Part shown: positions 22,946 to 30,958 of the stretch, piece after piece
How the letters are laid out: each line of letters begins with the position of its first letter
Numbering within the stretch: position 1 is the stretch's first letter
Source: Actinomycetota bacterium
GTDB lineage: Bacteria > Actinomycetota > Thermoleophilia > RBG-16-64-13
Direction of reading: 5' to 3'
Assembly (NCBI GenBank): GCA_012514635.1
Contig: JAAYZX010000059.1
Coordinates: 1-47,883 of the forward strand
Length of the DNA stretch: 47,883 nucleotides
Notes under the pieces: generated by a model
Told to the model about the DNA's origin: nothing
Databases searched by the model: none
Seen by the model: the letters and a program-made list of their open reading frames with translations, nothing else
Made by a program: the position numbers and the translations under genes

Positions 22946-24730
22946 TCAAGGATAACCGAGCAACCCTGTCTTTGAATCAAGAAGACCGCTGGGCGTGAGC
23001 CTGATAAAGGGCAGACCCGTGAATGTCAAAAAATTCATGCCGAAGAAAGGGTCGTCCCAAGGACAGCCGCGTTCCTGCAGGTAGCGGTTGATAGCCGTCA
23101 TCTCCGCAGCCACGTGCTCCAGAGGCTCCGTGGAGAGCAATCCCCCGCACTCCAGAATCATCTCGAGCTGGACTTTTCCTTCCTCCACGAGCACGATCCC
23201 CCCACCTATCTCGAACATCCGGTTAACCGCTAAGGCCATGTCCTGAGGGGAGGAGCCCAACACAAGCGGAGCGTGCGTCTCGTGAACAACGGTGGCGGCC
23301 AGCCCTCCTACAGGAGCGCCCCAACCTGATAGCGGCACAGTTAGCCACCTATGCCGCAATTGCGACCAGAGACTCAGGTACATTAGTTCCACCTGCTCAC
23401 CCTCCAGCACGCCCGCGATGCAGCGCCCCCGGTTCTCATCCATGAAACCATCCGTCACCGCCACTGCCACCTGCAGCGGACGCGTGACGGTTTTGTTGAC
23501 CATGTGAACCGCCGTGAACTCGCCGCCGTCATCCACTACCGTCTCCGGTTTCCTCAAAGCAAACGCGGCAGGCGTGACCGGAAGAGGTGGAACACGATGG
23601 CTCGGCCAATCCAACACCTTCACTTTAGGAAAAGAGGGGAAGCGTTCTTTTATCAAACCATCCTCCGCCACTACCTTCCCGCCCACCATGACCAAGCGCG
23701 GTCGTGGGTGTTCTAAATCCTCGCATATGATGAGGTCGGCCTCGCGTCCCGGTCCGATACCTCCCAAACGATGATCTATCCGTAGGTACGTTGCCGGATT
23801 GATCGTCGCCATCTGGTAGGCACGAATAGGTGGTATGCCGCAGGCGATGGCTTTCTCCACCACGCTCTCCATGTAGCCATGCGCCACGACATCTTGCGGG
23901 CTCATCCAATCAGGGGTAAGCATGACTCGAGCAGTATCAAGATCCGGATTGGCTGTGATGGCGGTGGAGAGAACATCGAGATCGGCTCGAATGGACCCGT
24001 GTCGCAGCACCGTGGCAAAGCCCAGACGAAGACGATGCAGCACATCTTCTGCCGAGACGCTCTCGTGGCAGGACGTGATACCCAACCCGGCAAGCGCAGC
24101 CAGCTTATCGAACGAACAACCCGCTGTGTGACCCTCCAGGCGCAGCCCTGCCTCACGAGCAGCATCGATCTTCTCTGTCAGCTCCACGTCTTCTGCCAAA
24201 AGCCTTGTCCATGCCGTCAACTCAGAGACCGCCAGCACTCGCGGGTGCCCCAAAAAATCGCGGAACTCGCTCAAAGGAAGCAGATCCCGGCCCTCTATCT
24301 CCGGCAAAGGAGGACAGTGGGCAGGCACTGTCAGGAAGTAGTGGAAGGGAAGATCCTCCGTAGATCGGATCATGATCTCCAGACCCAGTCTTCCCAGGGC
24401 ACCGCCTATGTCGTGAGTATCGGAAAGCATGGCGGTGGTGCCCAGCGGCACAATGGCCTTTGCCAGCTCTACCGGACTCACCAAAAAGTCTGCGTGACCG
24501 TGCACATCGATGAAGCCCGGGCTGAGGTAGGCTCCACCTGCATCGATGATACGGGTTCCAGGGCCGGACAGACGCTTTCCGCGGCCCACCCACGCGATGC
24601 AGCCCTCAGCCACTGCCACCTGGCACCCGTCTATGATCTCCCCAGAATAAACGTTAAGGAGACGGGCATCGACGATCAATACATCGGGTGACACCTCTCC
24701 CAACGCAACCTGTTTCAATCGTCGTCTCAT
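22946..24730 (-). CDS. Adenine deaminase family amidohydrolase (Ade-like, divergent)
   Basis: A 594-aa amidohydrolase with the Ade layout: a beta-sandwich N terminus, YLSPGFIDVHGHADF (HxH metal site), LGTTAMLSDTHDIGGALG, CGIPPIRAYQMATINPATYLRID, LGGIGPGREADLIICED, and the Ade C-terminal domain (GGGIVLVEEGKVQLEMILECGGLLS). Classic adenine deaminases usually read HVHIESS at the first metal site and TDD later; here they read HGHADF and TPD, so adenine may not be the substrate. The ATG has AGGAGG 7 bases upstream and overlaps the medium-subunit stop (ATGA). It is the last gene of a seven-gene overlapping operon. It may deaminate a purine or another N-heterocycle feeding the hydroxylase. Confidence 0.85.
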   Translation of the reverse strand: MRRRLKQVALGEVSPDVLIVDARLLNVYSGEIIDGCQVAVAEGCIAWVGRGKRLSGPGTRIIDAGGAYLSPGFIDVHGHADFLVSPVELAKAIVPLGTTAMLSDTHDIGGALGRLGLEIMIRSTEDLPFHYFLTVPAHCPPLPEIEGRDLLPLSEFRDFLGHPRVLAVSELTAWTRLLAEDVELTEKIDAAREAGLRLEGHTAGCSFDKLAALAGLGITSCHESVSAEDVLHRLRLGFATVLRHGSIRADLDVLSTAITANPDLDTARVMLTPDWMSPQDVVAHGYMESVVEKAIACGIPPIRAYQMATINPATYLRIDHRLGGIGPGREADLIICEDLEHPRPRLVMVGGKVVAEDGLIKERFPSFPKVKVLDWPSHRVPPLPVTPAAFALRKPETVVDDGGEFTAVHMVNKTVTRPLQVAVAVTDGFMDENRGRCIAGVLEGEQVELMYLSLWSQLRHRWLTVPLSGWGAPVGGLAATVVHETHAPLVLGSSPQDMALAVNRMFEIGGGIVLVEEGKVQLEMILECGGLLSTEPLEHVAAEMTAINRYLQERGCPWDDPFFGMNFLTFTGLPFIRLTPSGLLDSKTGLLGYP

Positions 24731-25761
24731 TTCATCGCCTCCTGATCACGACGTGCCGACGAGTATTGGTCACTGGTGAGTTTGCAGAGTAGACGCTCGG
24801 TCAACACCGTGACCATCAAGCGTCTCTGACCCGGGGTGGTGGCCTGGTTGGGCACCGGGCGGGCGGCGCGGGCGGCGGCCTGCGCCGCCCGCGCCGCCAC
24901 TTCCGCGTTTGGCTCTCTTCCTTCTAGCTCCTGCATCGCCTCCAGAGCCATGATCGGAGCAGAAGCCACTCCGCCGAGCACTACTCGTACGTCCCTCATG
25001 CAGCCATCAGCCATACGCAGGCCTACTGCGACCGCCGCCAAGGGAAAGTCAATGGACCGTCGCAACCGATACTTGAGATAACCTGAACGATATTCTCCCG
25101 CCGAGATGACCGGAGGCACTATCACGTGGGTGATAATCTCACCGGCATCCAACTGAAGCCCGCGACTCCCTTCATCGCAATACAAGTCCTCCATGAACCG
25201 TTCGCGCCTGATGCACTGCTCCGCACTCCAGCGCGCAGTCCTCACTCGACCGCGTAATGCAATAAGTGCCGGAGGCGTATCGGCCGCAAAAACCGCGTGA
25301 CAACGTTGGGAACGAGGCGCTGCAAGGCAGACGTCGCCTCCTCTCTTGAGGCACCGCTCGACCGCCTGCCGCCATGTGGCTGTACGATCGTAGAACCAAC
25401 ATCGGGTATCGAGACAGACATTGCCTCCTATGGTCCCCACATTCCGCAGTTGTGGCCCTCCAACCGAAGCTGCAGCCTCCGCCAGCGCCCTCCAATCCTT
25501 CCAGATGCGAGGTTCAGCGGCCACTACGGACAGTGGAGCACAGGCGCCCATGTATACACCTGCCCCAGTGCAATCGACTGCCTCCAGTCCTTCCACCGAC
25601 TCCAGATCCACCAAAACCGAGGGATTATGCAGACCCAACTTGAGAGCCGGAATCAAACCGGTCCCGCCTGCCAGTGGCATGGCCACTTTTAAAGTCGCCA
25701 ACAAACGAACGGCCTCCTCCACGCTAAGAGGGCTCTCCACCTCAAATTTGGGAAGAATCAC
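24727..25761 (-). CDS. Molybdo-flavoenzyme FAD-binding (medium) subunit, HcrB-type with predicted [4Fe-4S] loop
   Basis: A 344-aa protein of the CoxM/XdhB FAD family, with FAD motifs PLAGGTGLIPAL and GTIGGN. Unlike ordinary xanthine-dehydrogenase medium subunits it has an insertion after GGN with cysteines C121, C137, C145 and C154 (TRCWFYD, VERCLKR, GDVCLA, SQRCH). As I remember it, this is the spacing of the [4Fe-4S] ligands in the 4-hydroxybenzoyl-CoA reductase beta subunit. It would relay electrons between a low-potential donor and the molybdenum site. ATGA overlaps link it to the large subunit and the Ade-like gene. The C-terminal Ala/Arg-rich stretch is encoded by a 16-bp inverted repeat. 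Confidence 0.9.
   Translation of the reverse strand: MILPKFEVESPLSVEEAVRLLATLKVAMPLAGGTGLIPALKLGLHNPSVLVDLESVEGLEAVDCTGAGVYMGACAPLSVVAAEPRIWKDWRALAEAAASVGGPQLRNVGTIGGNVCLDTRCWFYDRTATWRQAVERCLKRGGDVCLAAPRSQRCHAVFAADTPPALIALRGRVRTARWSAEQCIRRERFMEDLYCDEGSRGLQLDAGEIITHVIVPPVISAGEYRSGYLKYRLRRSIDFPLAAVAVGLRMADGCMRDVRVVLGGVASAPIMALEAMQELEGREPNAEVAARAAQAAARAARPVPNQATTPGQRRLMVTVLTERLLCKLTSDQYSSARRDQEAMK
24862..24898. repeat. GC inverted repeat (16-bp arms, 5-nt loop) inside the medium-subunit gene
   Basis: GGCGGCGCGGGCGGCG at 24862-24877 is the exact reverse complement of 24883-24898, with GCCTG between. It encodes an Ala/Arg-rich segment (AAQAAARAAR). Low-complexity codons explain part of the symmetry, but the exact 16-bp match is notable. 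Confidence 0.8.
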
Positions 25762-28022
25762 GAGCCACCCCGCGAGATAGCCGCACGTACCGTATGTGGC
25801 TGCAGCGGCAAATCGTGGATCCAGACACCCGCGGCGTCGTACACTGCGTTGATGATGGCAGGAATGGCCGGATGCAGACTTCCCTCACCCACCTCTTTGG
25901 CCCCGAACGGACCCTGCGGATCATTGCTTTCTACCAACAACGACTCCACTTCCGGTGCATCAAGGCTTGTGGGGAATTTGTACTCGAGAAAGTCGCTCGC
26001 CTTCAGGCGCCCGTGGCCGTCGACCTCATGGATCTCGAGGAGGGTCTCCCCGAACCCCATAACCGCCGCACCTTCCACCTGGCCTTCTGCCGCAACCGGG
26101 TTCAAGGCCCGCCCCAGATCGTGTGCGGCGGCCAACCGGATGACGCGAACCTCACCCGTGAGCTCATCGACCTCCACCTCTGCAGCGTGAGCACCAAAAG
26201 AGTATGCCGGGCTTGGACCCACTCCGCCCCCCTTGTAACGCCCGGCCAAATCAGGAGGACGGTATCCGCCCACGCCGGTCAACGGAACTCCCGCCCCTTC
26301 GGCAGCCGCAACAGCCTCTCCGAAACTCATGGCGGGTTCGGCGGCGCTTATTTTCTGTATCACACCGGCCCGCAGTTCTAGGTCTTCCACCGCTAGCCCC
26401 AACTTCTCTGCCGCTCCGGCAAATAGCTTATCCCTCAATTCCTCAGCTGCCTGCCGACAGGCATTACCGGCCATGAAGGTCACCCGGCTGGAATAAGATC
26501 CCAGATCCACCGGTGTTATCCCAGTATCCGCCGCAACCACGCGCACGGCCTCCATGGGAAGGCTGAGTACTTCCGCCGCCACGAGGGCGAGCATGGTATC
26601 CGACCCCTGGCCTATATCCGCAGCTCCCGACAGCACGGTCACTCCGCCATCGCGATCAGCGGTAATCACCACATTGCTGTGCGGCATATCATTGAAGTAG
26701 ATGGGCAAGGCCGCCCCACTCACGTACGCACCGCCGGCTAAACCTACGCCGCGACCCCGTGGCAATCGCCCTCGACGCCTGCTCCAACCAACAGCCTCCG
26801 CCGCCGCTTCCACGCACTCTCCAAAACCACACGATGTGACCTTCAGTTCGTTTATCGTTACATCTCCCGAACGAACCTGATTGCGCAGCCGTATCTCCAC
26901 GGGATCCAAGCCTAGATCAGAGGCAATCCTATCCAGCTGCACCTCAAATGCGAAGCGCGGCGCCACACCTCCGTGGCCGCGCTGCGCACCGCAGGCAGGC
27001 TTGTTAGTGAAGACCCGTGCACCCTGGAATTCCAGCGCCGGTACATGGTACGGCAATGTCAGCAACTGTCCCGAGTAGTAAAGAGTCACAACCCCGAAGG
27101 ACCCGTATGCCCCTCCATCGAGCAGACAGGAGAAGCGAACAGCGGTTATGAGACCCTCCGCAGTGACTCCCGTCTCCAACTCCATGGTGTAAGCGTGCCG
27201 TCCTCGGTTTGTGAAAAACACTTCTTCGCGGTCGTAAGTGATCTTGACCGGACGCCCGCACCTGACGGCCAGAGCTGAGGCGACCAATTCCAACGGCATG
27301 GGCTCGCCTTTGCCACCGAAACCGCCCCCCAACGTCGGTTTGATCACACGGATTCGCTCCATCGGCATCTGCAAAACCCGAGCAAGAGTGCGATGTACGT
27401 AGTGTGGAACCTGCGTTGCCGTCCACAGCGTGAGCCCGTCCTGTGTGAACGAAGCTATGGCGGCATGCGGCTCCAACGACGCATGTCCCGCCCCCTTCTT
27501 GGTGAACCGATCTTTGCGTACATGCACCGCGCGGCGGAACCCATCCTCGACATCTCCAAACACCAGCCGCACACGACGTTCCACATTCGCCTCGACCGCC
27601 CGGTCTTGGATCTTGACGTCGTTCCGCACTAGGGCTTCGCTAGGATCCAGGATGGCCGGTAGAAGTTCGTAATCCACATTGATCAAATCCAGCGCTCGGG
27701 AGGCAATGCGTTCGTCCATCGCTGCCACAGCCGCCACCGGCTCTCCTACATGGCGAACGACATCCACCGCCAAAGCGTGCTCGTCCTGCGAAACCGGCAA
27801 CATCCCGTATGCAATCGGCAGGTCACGACCCGTGATCACGGCCTTGACGCCGGGCAAAGCCTCTGCGGCAGATGTATCGACATGCAGCACCCGCGCATGG
27901 GCGTGTGGAGAGCGCAGAAGTTTCCCCACCAACATACCCGGCAAACGAATATCGTCCGTGTACATCGCGGTACCTCTAACCTTGGACACGCCATCGATAC
28001 GCGGTTGTGATTTCCCAATCAT
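25758..28022 (-). CDS. Molybdopterin-binding (large) subunit, xanthine dehydrogenase / HcrA family
   Basis: A 754-aa protein with the xanthine-oxidase large-subunit fold: an N-terminal a/b hammerhead (RIDGVSKVRGTAMYTDDIRLPGML), cofactor-contact motifs GGGFGGKGEP and GQGSDTMLALVAAE, and the C-terminal active-site region FGAKEVGEGSLHPAIPAIINAV, whose Glu is the expected catalytic base. GAKEVGEG is nearer to the 4-hydroxybenzoyl-CoA reductase/aldehyde-oxidoreductase branch than to urate-forming enzymes, as far as I can judge by eye. Together with the small and medium subunits it should hydroxylate, or reductively dehydroxylate, an aromatic or N-heterocyclic substrate in the cytoplasm. It overlaps both neighbours by ATGA. 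Confidence 0.92.
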   Translation of the reverse strand: MIGKSQPRIDGVSKVRGTAMYTDDIRLPGMLVGKLLRSPHAHARVLHVDTSAAEALPGVKAVITGRDLPIAYGMLPVSQDEHALAVDVVRHVGEPVAAVAAMDERIASRALDLINVDYELLPAILDPSEALVRNDVKIQDRAVEANVERRVRLVFGDVEDGFRRAVHVRKDRFTKKGAGHASLEPHAAIASFTQDGLTLWTATQVPHYVHRTLARVLQMPMERIRVIKPTLGGGFGGKGEPMPLELVASALAVRCGRPVKITYDREEVFFTNRGRHAYTMELETGVTAEGLITAVRFSCLLDGGAYGSFGVVTLYYSGQLLTLPYHVPALEFQGARVFTNKPACGAQRGHGGVAPRFAFEVQLDRIASDLGLDPVEIRLRNQVRSGDVTINELKVTSCGFGECVEAAAEAVGWSRRRGRLPRGRGVGLAGGAYVSGAALPIYFNDMPHSNVVITADRDGGVTVLSGAADIGQGSDTMLALVAAEVLSLPMEAVRVVAADTGITPVDLGSYSSRVTFMAGNACRQAAEELRDKLFAGAAEKLGLAVEDLELRAGVIQKISAAEPAMSFGEAVAAAEGAGVPLTGVGGYRPPDLAGRYKGGGVGPSPAYSFGAHAAEVEVDELTGEVRVIRLAAAHDLGRALNPVAAEGQVEGAAVMGFGETLLEIHEVDGHGRLKASDFLEYKFPTSLDAPEVESLLVESNDPQGPFGAKEVGEGSLHPAIPAIINAVYDAAGVWIHDLPLQPHTVRAAISRGGS

Positions 28023-28510
28023 CGTGCGGCCTCGCGCTCTGTCGTATCACGCATCCATGTTGCGGCAAGTTTCACGGCTTCCACTACTTTGACGTAACCC
28101 GTGCACCTACAAAGGTTTCCGGCGAGGGCCTCCCTGATATCTCCCTGCGCGGGATTGAGGTTGGTGTCCAGATATGCCTTTGCGGACAGAATCATACCCG
28201 GCGTGCAGAACCCGCACTGCACCGCACCTGCCATGTGGAACGCTTCTTGCAAAAGATGAAGCTTAGGCCCTTCTGCAAGCCCCTCGATAGTGGTGACCAC
28301 CCGGCCCTGGACACGCCACACAGGCAGGAGGCAGGAGAGAATCGGCCGACCGTCGAGCAAAACGGTGCAGGCACCGCATGCGCCCAGATCGCAGCCGCGT
28401 TTGGTCCCGGTCAATCCAAGCCGATCGCGAAGCGCCTCCAGCAGAGTCTCGCTGTCATTGGCTCCTATCTCGACCAAGTCCCCGTTCACGGTGAAACGCA
28501 GGATTCTCAT
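28019..28510 (-). CDS. [2Fe-2S] small subunit of the molybdenum hydroxylase
   Basis: A 163-aa protein with the plant-type ferredoxin cluster (GCDLGACGACTVLLDG, LSC) followed by the helical second cluster domain (QCGFCTPGMILSAKAYL, GNLCRCTGYVKVVEAV). All eight cysteine ligands are present. It carries electrons between the molybdopterin site and the FAD/[4Fe-4S] subunit. The ATG is preceded by TAGGAGC, in which TAG is also the stop of the 48-aa upstream gene. The gene overlaps the large subunit by ATGA. Confidence 0.95.
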   Translation of the reverse strand: MRILRFTVNGDLVEIGANDSETLLEALRDRLGLTGTKRGCDLGACGACTVLLDGRPILSCLLPVWRVQGRVVTTIEGLAEGPKLHLLQEAFHMAGAVQCGFCTPGMILSAKAYLDTNLNPAQGDIREALAGNLCRCTGYVKVVEAVKLAATWMRDTTEREAAR

Positions 28511-28518
28511 GGTAGCTC

Positions 28519-28665
28519 CTATGGTTCAGGCAACCCTTGTTCATGCGGGTGCTTGGACCAGATACGCCGGTAAAGCCTGACGGCGAGGGTGCGCAGCGCC
28601 CAAATCCTAGGCCGGTCCATGGCAGTGTCTTTGATGTGGTAGGCGCCATCTGTCCCGGCGGTCAT
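28519..28665 (-). CDS. 48-aa basic protein in the UbiX/molybdenum-hydroxylase operon (not in ORF track)
   Basis: A short frame below the ORF-track cutoff. Its ATG overlaps the stop of the PNPOx-like gene (ATGA), and its stop TAG is part of the small subunit's ribosome site. The translation begins MTAGTDGAYHIKDTAMDRPR and is Arg-rich, with RLYRRIWSKHPHEQG near the end. It fills the only gap in an otherwise overlapping operon, which is the main argument that it is real. I recognise no family; a small accessory or assembly peptide for the molybdo-flavoenzyme is one possibility. Confidence 0.6.
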   Translation of the reverse strand: MTAGTDGAYHIKDTAMDRPRIWALRTLAVRLYRRIWSKHPHEQGLPEP

Positions 28666-29264
28666 TTCACACCATCCCCGCATAGACCACACTCATGTGC
28701 CGCGACAGAGTAAGTCGCCTCCTGTCTGCCGAAGGCTCCTATGGCGTTATCCGTATAAGCAACCCTTTCCACCCGCAAAGAGAAAAGGCCTATGTCCGCA
28801 GGCAGGCGACGGGTCCAGGATTCTTTCATAAGCTGAGTCACAAACGGAAACCGTAGTGTATACACGGCTAGAGCTGCCCCGCGGGCAACGCCGCGGAGCC
28901 TAAAGGCACGTCCCCAAACTTGTACTCCCCGGATATCGCGCCAGTTGTCGTAGTGTTCCGAAACCGTGGCGGCGACAGGAACTCCTTCCGTACCCGCCGC
29001 CACATGTCGTCCATGTCTGCTATCCGCCTTCCCGGCGAATATGAGTTCCATTATCACCCGCCGTCCGAACTCATCTTCAACCTCGTTCCGCCTCATTGCA
29101 TAGAAGACCGTAGCAGCGTGAGGAACAGGCGCACTATCGGGGAAGATGGGCCCATATGTACAAATTGTCATAACATGATGACTACCTAAGTATGCCTCCA
29201 CCGCCGTCCGCGTGGCCCGATATCCTGCCGCAAGACGACCGGCCTCCTCGGAATGCTCAGACAT
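28662..29264 (-). CDS. Pyridoxamine-5'-phosphate-oxidase-like flavin-binding fold protein
   Basis: A 200-aa split-barrel protein: YLGSHHVMTICTYGP at the first strands, APVPHAATVFYAM, LIFAGKADSRHGRHVAAG, and EHYDNWRDIRGVQVWGRAFRL, which match the usual strand order of PNPOx-like proteins. Members bind FMN, F420 or heme. Next to UbiX, which makes prenylated FMN, a flavin-binding or flavin-handling role is attractive but unproven. Two cysteines (ECGLCGDG) end the protein. It overlaps ubiX by 8 bases and the 48-aa gene by 4. Confidence 0.8.
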   Translation of the reverse strand: MSEHSEEAGRLAAGYRATRTAVEAYLGSHHVMTICTYGPIFPDSAPVPHAATVFYAMRRNEVEDEFGRRVIMELIFAGKADSRHGRHVAAGTEGVPVAATVSEHYDNWRDIRGVQVWGRAFRLRGVARGAALAVYTLRFPFVTQLMKESWTRRLPADIGLFSLRVERVAYTDNAIGAFGRQEATYSVAAHECGLCGDGVK

Positions 29265-29856
29265 CCTGCGCGCGATCCCTTTTGGGGGGTCTGGTCATTC
29301 CGCCCTCCCAAGATGGGTACAGATCATGCTCCATATGAAACAGACCGAGAATCTTGCCCACGGTATGATTCACAATATCGTCGATGGACCGCGGACGCAC
29401 ATAGAATCCTGGAACAGGCGGCAAGATAATCGCCCCCAGCTGTGTAGCCCGAGTCATTAGACGCAAGTGCCCCTCATGGAGCGGAGTTTCACGCACTACC
29501 AAGACCAGCCTACGTCGCTCCTTGAGTGCGCAGTCGGCCGCACGCACTAGGAGTCCCTCGGCGTAGGCGTTGGCAACACCAGAGAGAGTCTTGATGGAGC
29601 AGGGCGCCACAACCATGCCGTCGCAGCGAAACGTACCAGAAGCGGGAGGCGCAGCGGTATCGTCGTCGTTATAGACCGCGTCCGCCATACCCTCGGCCTC
29701 TTCTATCCCCCCCGGAATTTCTAAATCCCCCACACGACGAGCCGCTTCGGTAACAATGAGATGTATCTCCACACCTGCACGGATAAGCTCACTCACCAAA
29801 CGTACACCGTAGATGATGCCGGAGGCGCCCGATATCCCAACGATGATGCGCTTCAC
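29257..29856 (-). CDS. ubiX: UbiX-family flavin prenyltransferase
   Basis: A 199-aa protein from the GTG at 29856, five bases after GGGGAGG; the track start two codons earlier abuts the ribosome site. It begins MKRIIVGISGASGIIYGVRLV, the UbiX/Pad1 Rossmann-like FMN motif, and contains VVAPCSIKTLSGVANAYAEGLLVRAADCALKERRRLVLVVRETPLHEGHLRLM, the family core with the catalytic Ser/Arg region. UbiX attaches dimethylallyl phosphate to FMN to make the prFMN cofactor of UbiD-type (de)carboxylases. No ubiD is in the window. It leads the seven-gene overlapping operon, so the pathway probably includes a decarboxylation step encoded elsewhere. Confidence 0.94.
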   Translation of the reverse strand: MKRIIVGISGASGIIYGVRLVSELIRAGVEIHLIVTEAARRVGDLEIPGGIEEAEGMADAVYNDDDTAAPPASGTFRCDGMVVAPCSIKTLSGVANAYAEGLLVRAADCALKERRRLVLVVRETPLHEGHLRLMTRATQLGAIILPPVPGFYVRPRSIDDIVNHTVGKILGLFHMEHDLYPSWEGGMTRPPKRDRAQDV

Positions 29857-29932
29857 ATCCACCTCCCCGAACGTCTACTCCCTGATACGGCTCGCTCGGT
29901 TGTCTGGAACCTGTGGGTCAAGAAGGCTCGGG

Positions 29933-30529
29933 CTATTCTAGTTGACCGCGAATGGCCCCATCCGGATACGACGTGTTGTCCACACTCACGTAGGCCAATC
30001 CCGACCGGACGAGTAGAATCAGGTCGGCCGGCGTCTTCCCCTCTAATGATCCCATCAGGTCTGCCTCTCTGATGGGGCCTTCTGCAATCACACCTACGTG
30101 AGGACCCTCAACCGTGGGACCGTCGAACAACTTCACCACTGCTCTACCCGACTCACCAGGCTCTCCCTCGTAGATGTACGCAGCACTCGTATTGATTAGC
30201 CCGTCCACTTCCAGCACGAAGTTGACGGTAGATGTGCTGGGATCAACCGTCAACCTCAGCACACCGGTAGAGTTGGTGTCCACCGGCGGAACCTGCTCAC
30301 CACCAGTAAGCGTAGCCGCATACATAGCCGCCGTCACGTCACCCAACCCTCCCGGTTCAGTCGACGTAGCGCCACCACCGCACCCGCGTATCGCCACCAG
30401 GATAACCACCAAGGCGACAATTCCCAACACGACCAGAAGAAGCACCAGTCTCCTCCTGCGAATCTGCTGCGCGCGTATGCGGCGGGCGACTTCCCGGGCT
30501 ACCGGATCATGGGGAGATATGCGGGCCAT
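29933..30529 (-). CDS. CHRD-domain protein with N-terminal membrane anchor
   Basis: A 198-aa protein: a basic cytoplasmic N terminus (RRIRAQQIRRRRL), one TM helix (LVLLLVVLGIVALVVILVA, about 28-46), then an exported CHRD beta domain (LTGGEQVPPVDTNSTGVLRLTVDPSTSTVNF, GRAVVKLFDG, GAIRGQLE at the C terminus). CHRD domains occur in bacterial surface proteins and animal chordin; function is unclear. The usual HIHxG motif reads YIYEG here. GGAGG lies 8 bases before the ATG. It appears to be a single-gene unit divergent from iorA. Confidence 0.88.
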   Translation of the reverse strand: MARISPHDPVAREVARRIRAQQIRRRRLVLLLVVLGIVALVVILVAIRGCGGGATSTEPGGLGDVTAAMYAATLTGGEQVPPVDTNSTGVLRLTVDPSTSTVNFVLEVDGLINTSAAYIYEGEPGESGRAVVKLFDGPTVEGPHVGVIAEGPIREADLMGSLEGKTPADLILLVRSGLAYVSVDNTSYPDGAIRGQLE

Positions 30530-30958
30530 GACAGCGCCTCCAAGGTCGAGGATGGGTTAGAAGTTCCGCCGGTGCTCTACGCTAAGTCTACCCAATATGA
30601 CCCTTTGTCCATGCCGGAGATACGCACCTCTCAAATGAGTGGGTAATAACTGCATTATGCCCTCGAGCGACATTTGGCATTCGACGACGCCGCAGAGATG
30701 CCTACGCGGAAGACAATCGCGCGCAGTTCTATAGACGACAATTCCCTAGTTAACAACCTCTCCCAGGACTGCAACCGCGTGTTGCTTACGGGCCGTGGCC
30801 AAGTCACGTTTGCTCCTCGGTTGTCATACGTATACAATGGTCCAGTTTCGCCGACCCCAAACGATGCCATGGATCGGCAACGCCGCCGTCCCGCAAGGTG
30901 CACGCAACAGTGTCGGTCGAGATACAGCACCCCTTCCCGCTCCACATGGAGGAATAAC
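30530..30958. other. Divergent intergenic region between the CHRD gene and iorA
   Basis: About 430 bases. The plus-strand ORF that runs through it into iorA shows no IorA-like sequence before 30959, so I treat it as non-coding. It should hold the iorAB promoter, possibly with a long 5' leader, and the promoter of the CHRD gene. I see no riboswitch-like pattern that I can name. Confidence 0.4.
30809..30838 (+). promoter_or_regulatory. Weak candidate promoter upstream of iorAB
   Basis: TACAAT at 30833-30838 is a good -10 hexamer. The best -35 at 18 bp spacing is TTTGCT (30809-30814), a poor match. If used, it would leave a leader of about 115 bases before iorA. Confidence 0.22.

Noticed and set aside
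23879-24691. 270-aa plus-strand ORF
   Set aside because: Antisense shadow of the Ade-like gene; no domain pattern.
28455-28649. 64-aa minus-strand ORF
   Set aside because: Overlaps the small subunit and the better supported 48-aa frame, with no start context.
30674-30958. N-terminal extension of IorA
   Set aside because: The translation is low-complexity and Arg-rich, IorA similarity starts at MREILSGNEA, and the ATG at 30959 has a GGAGG site.
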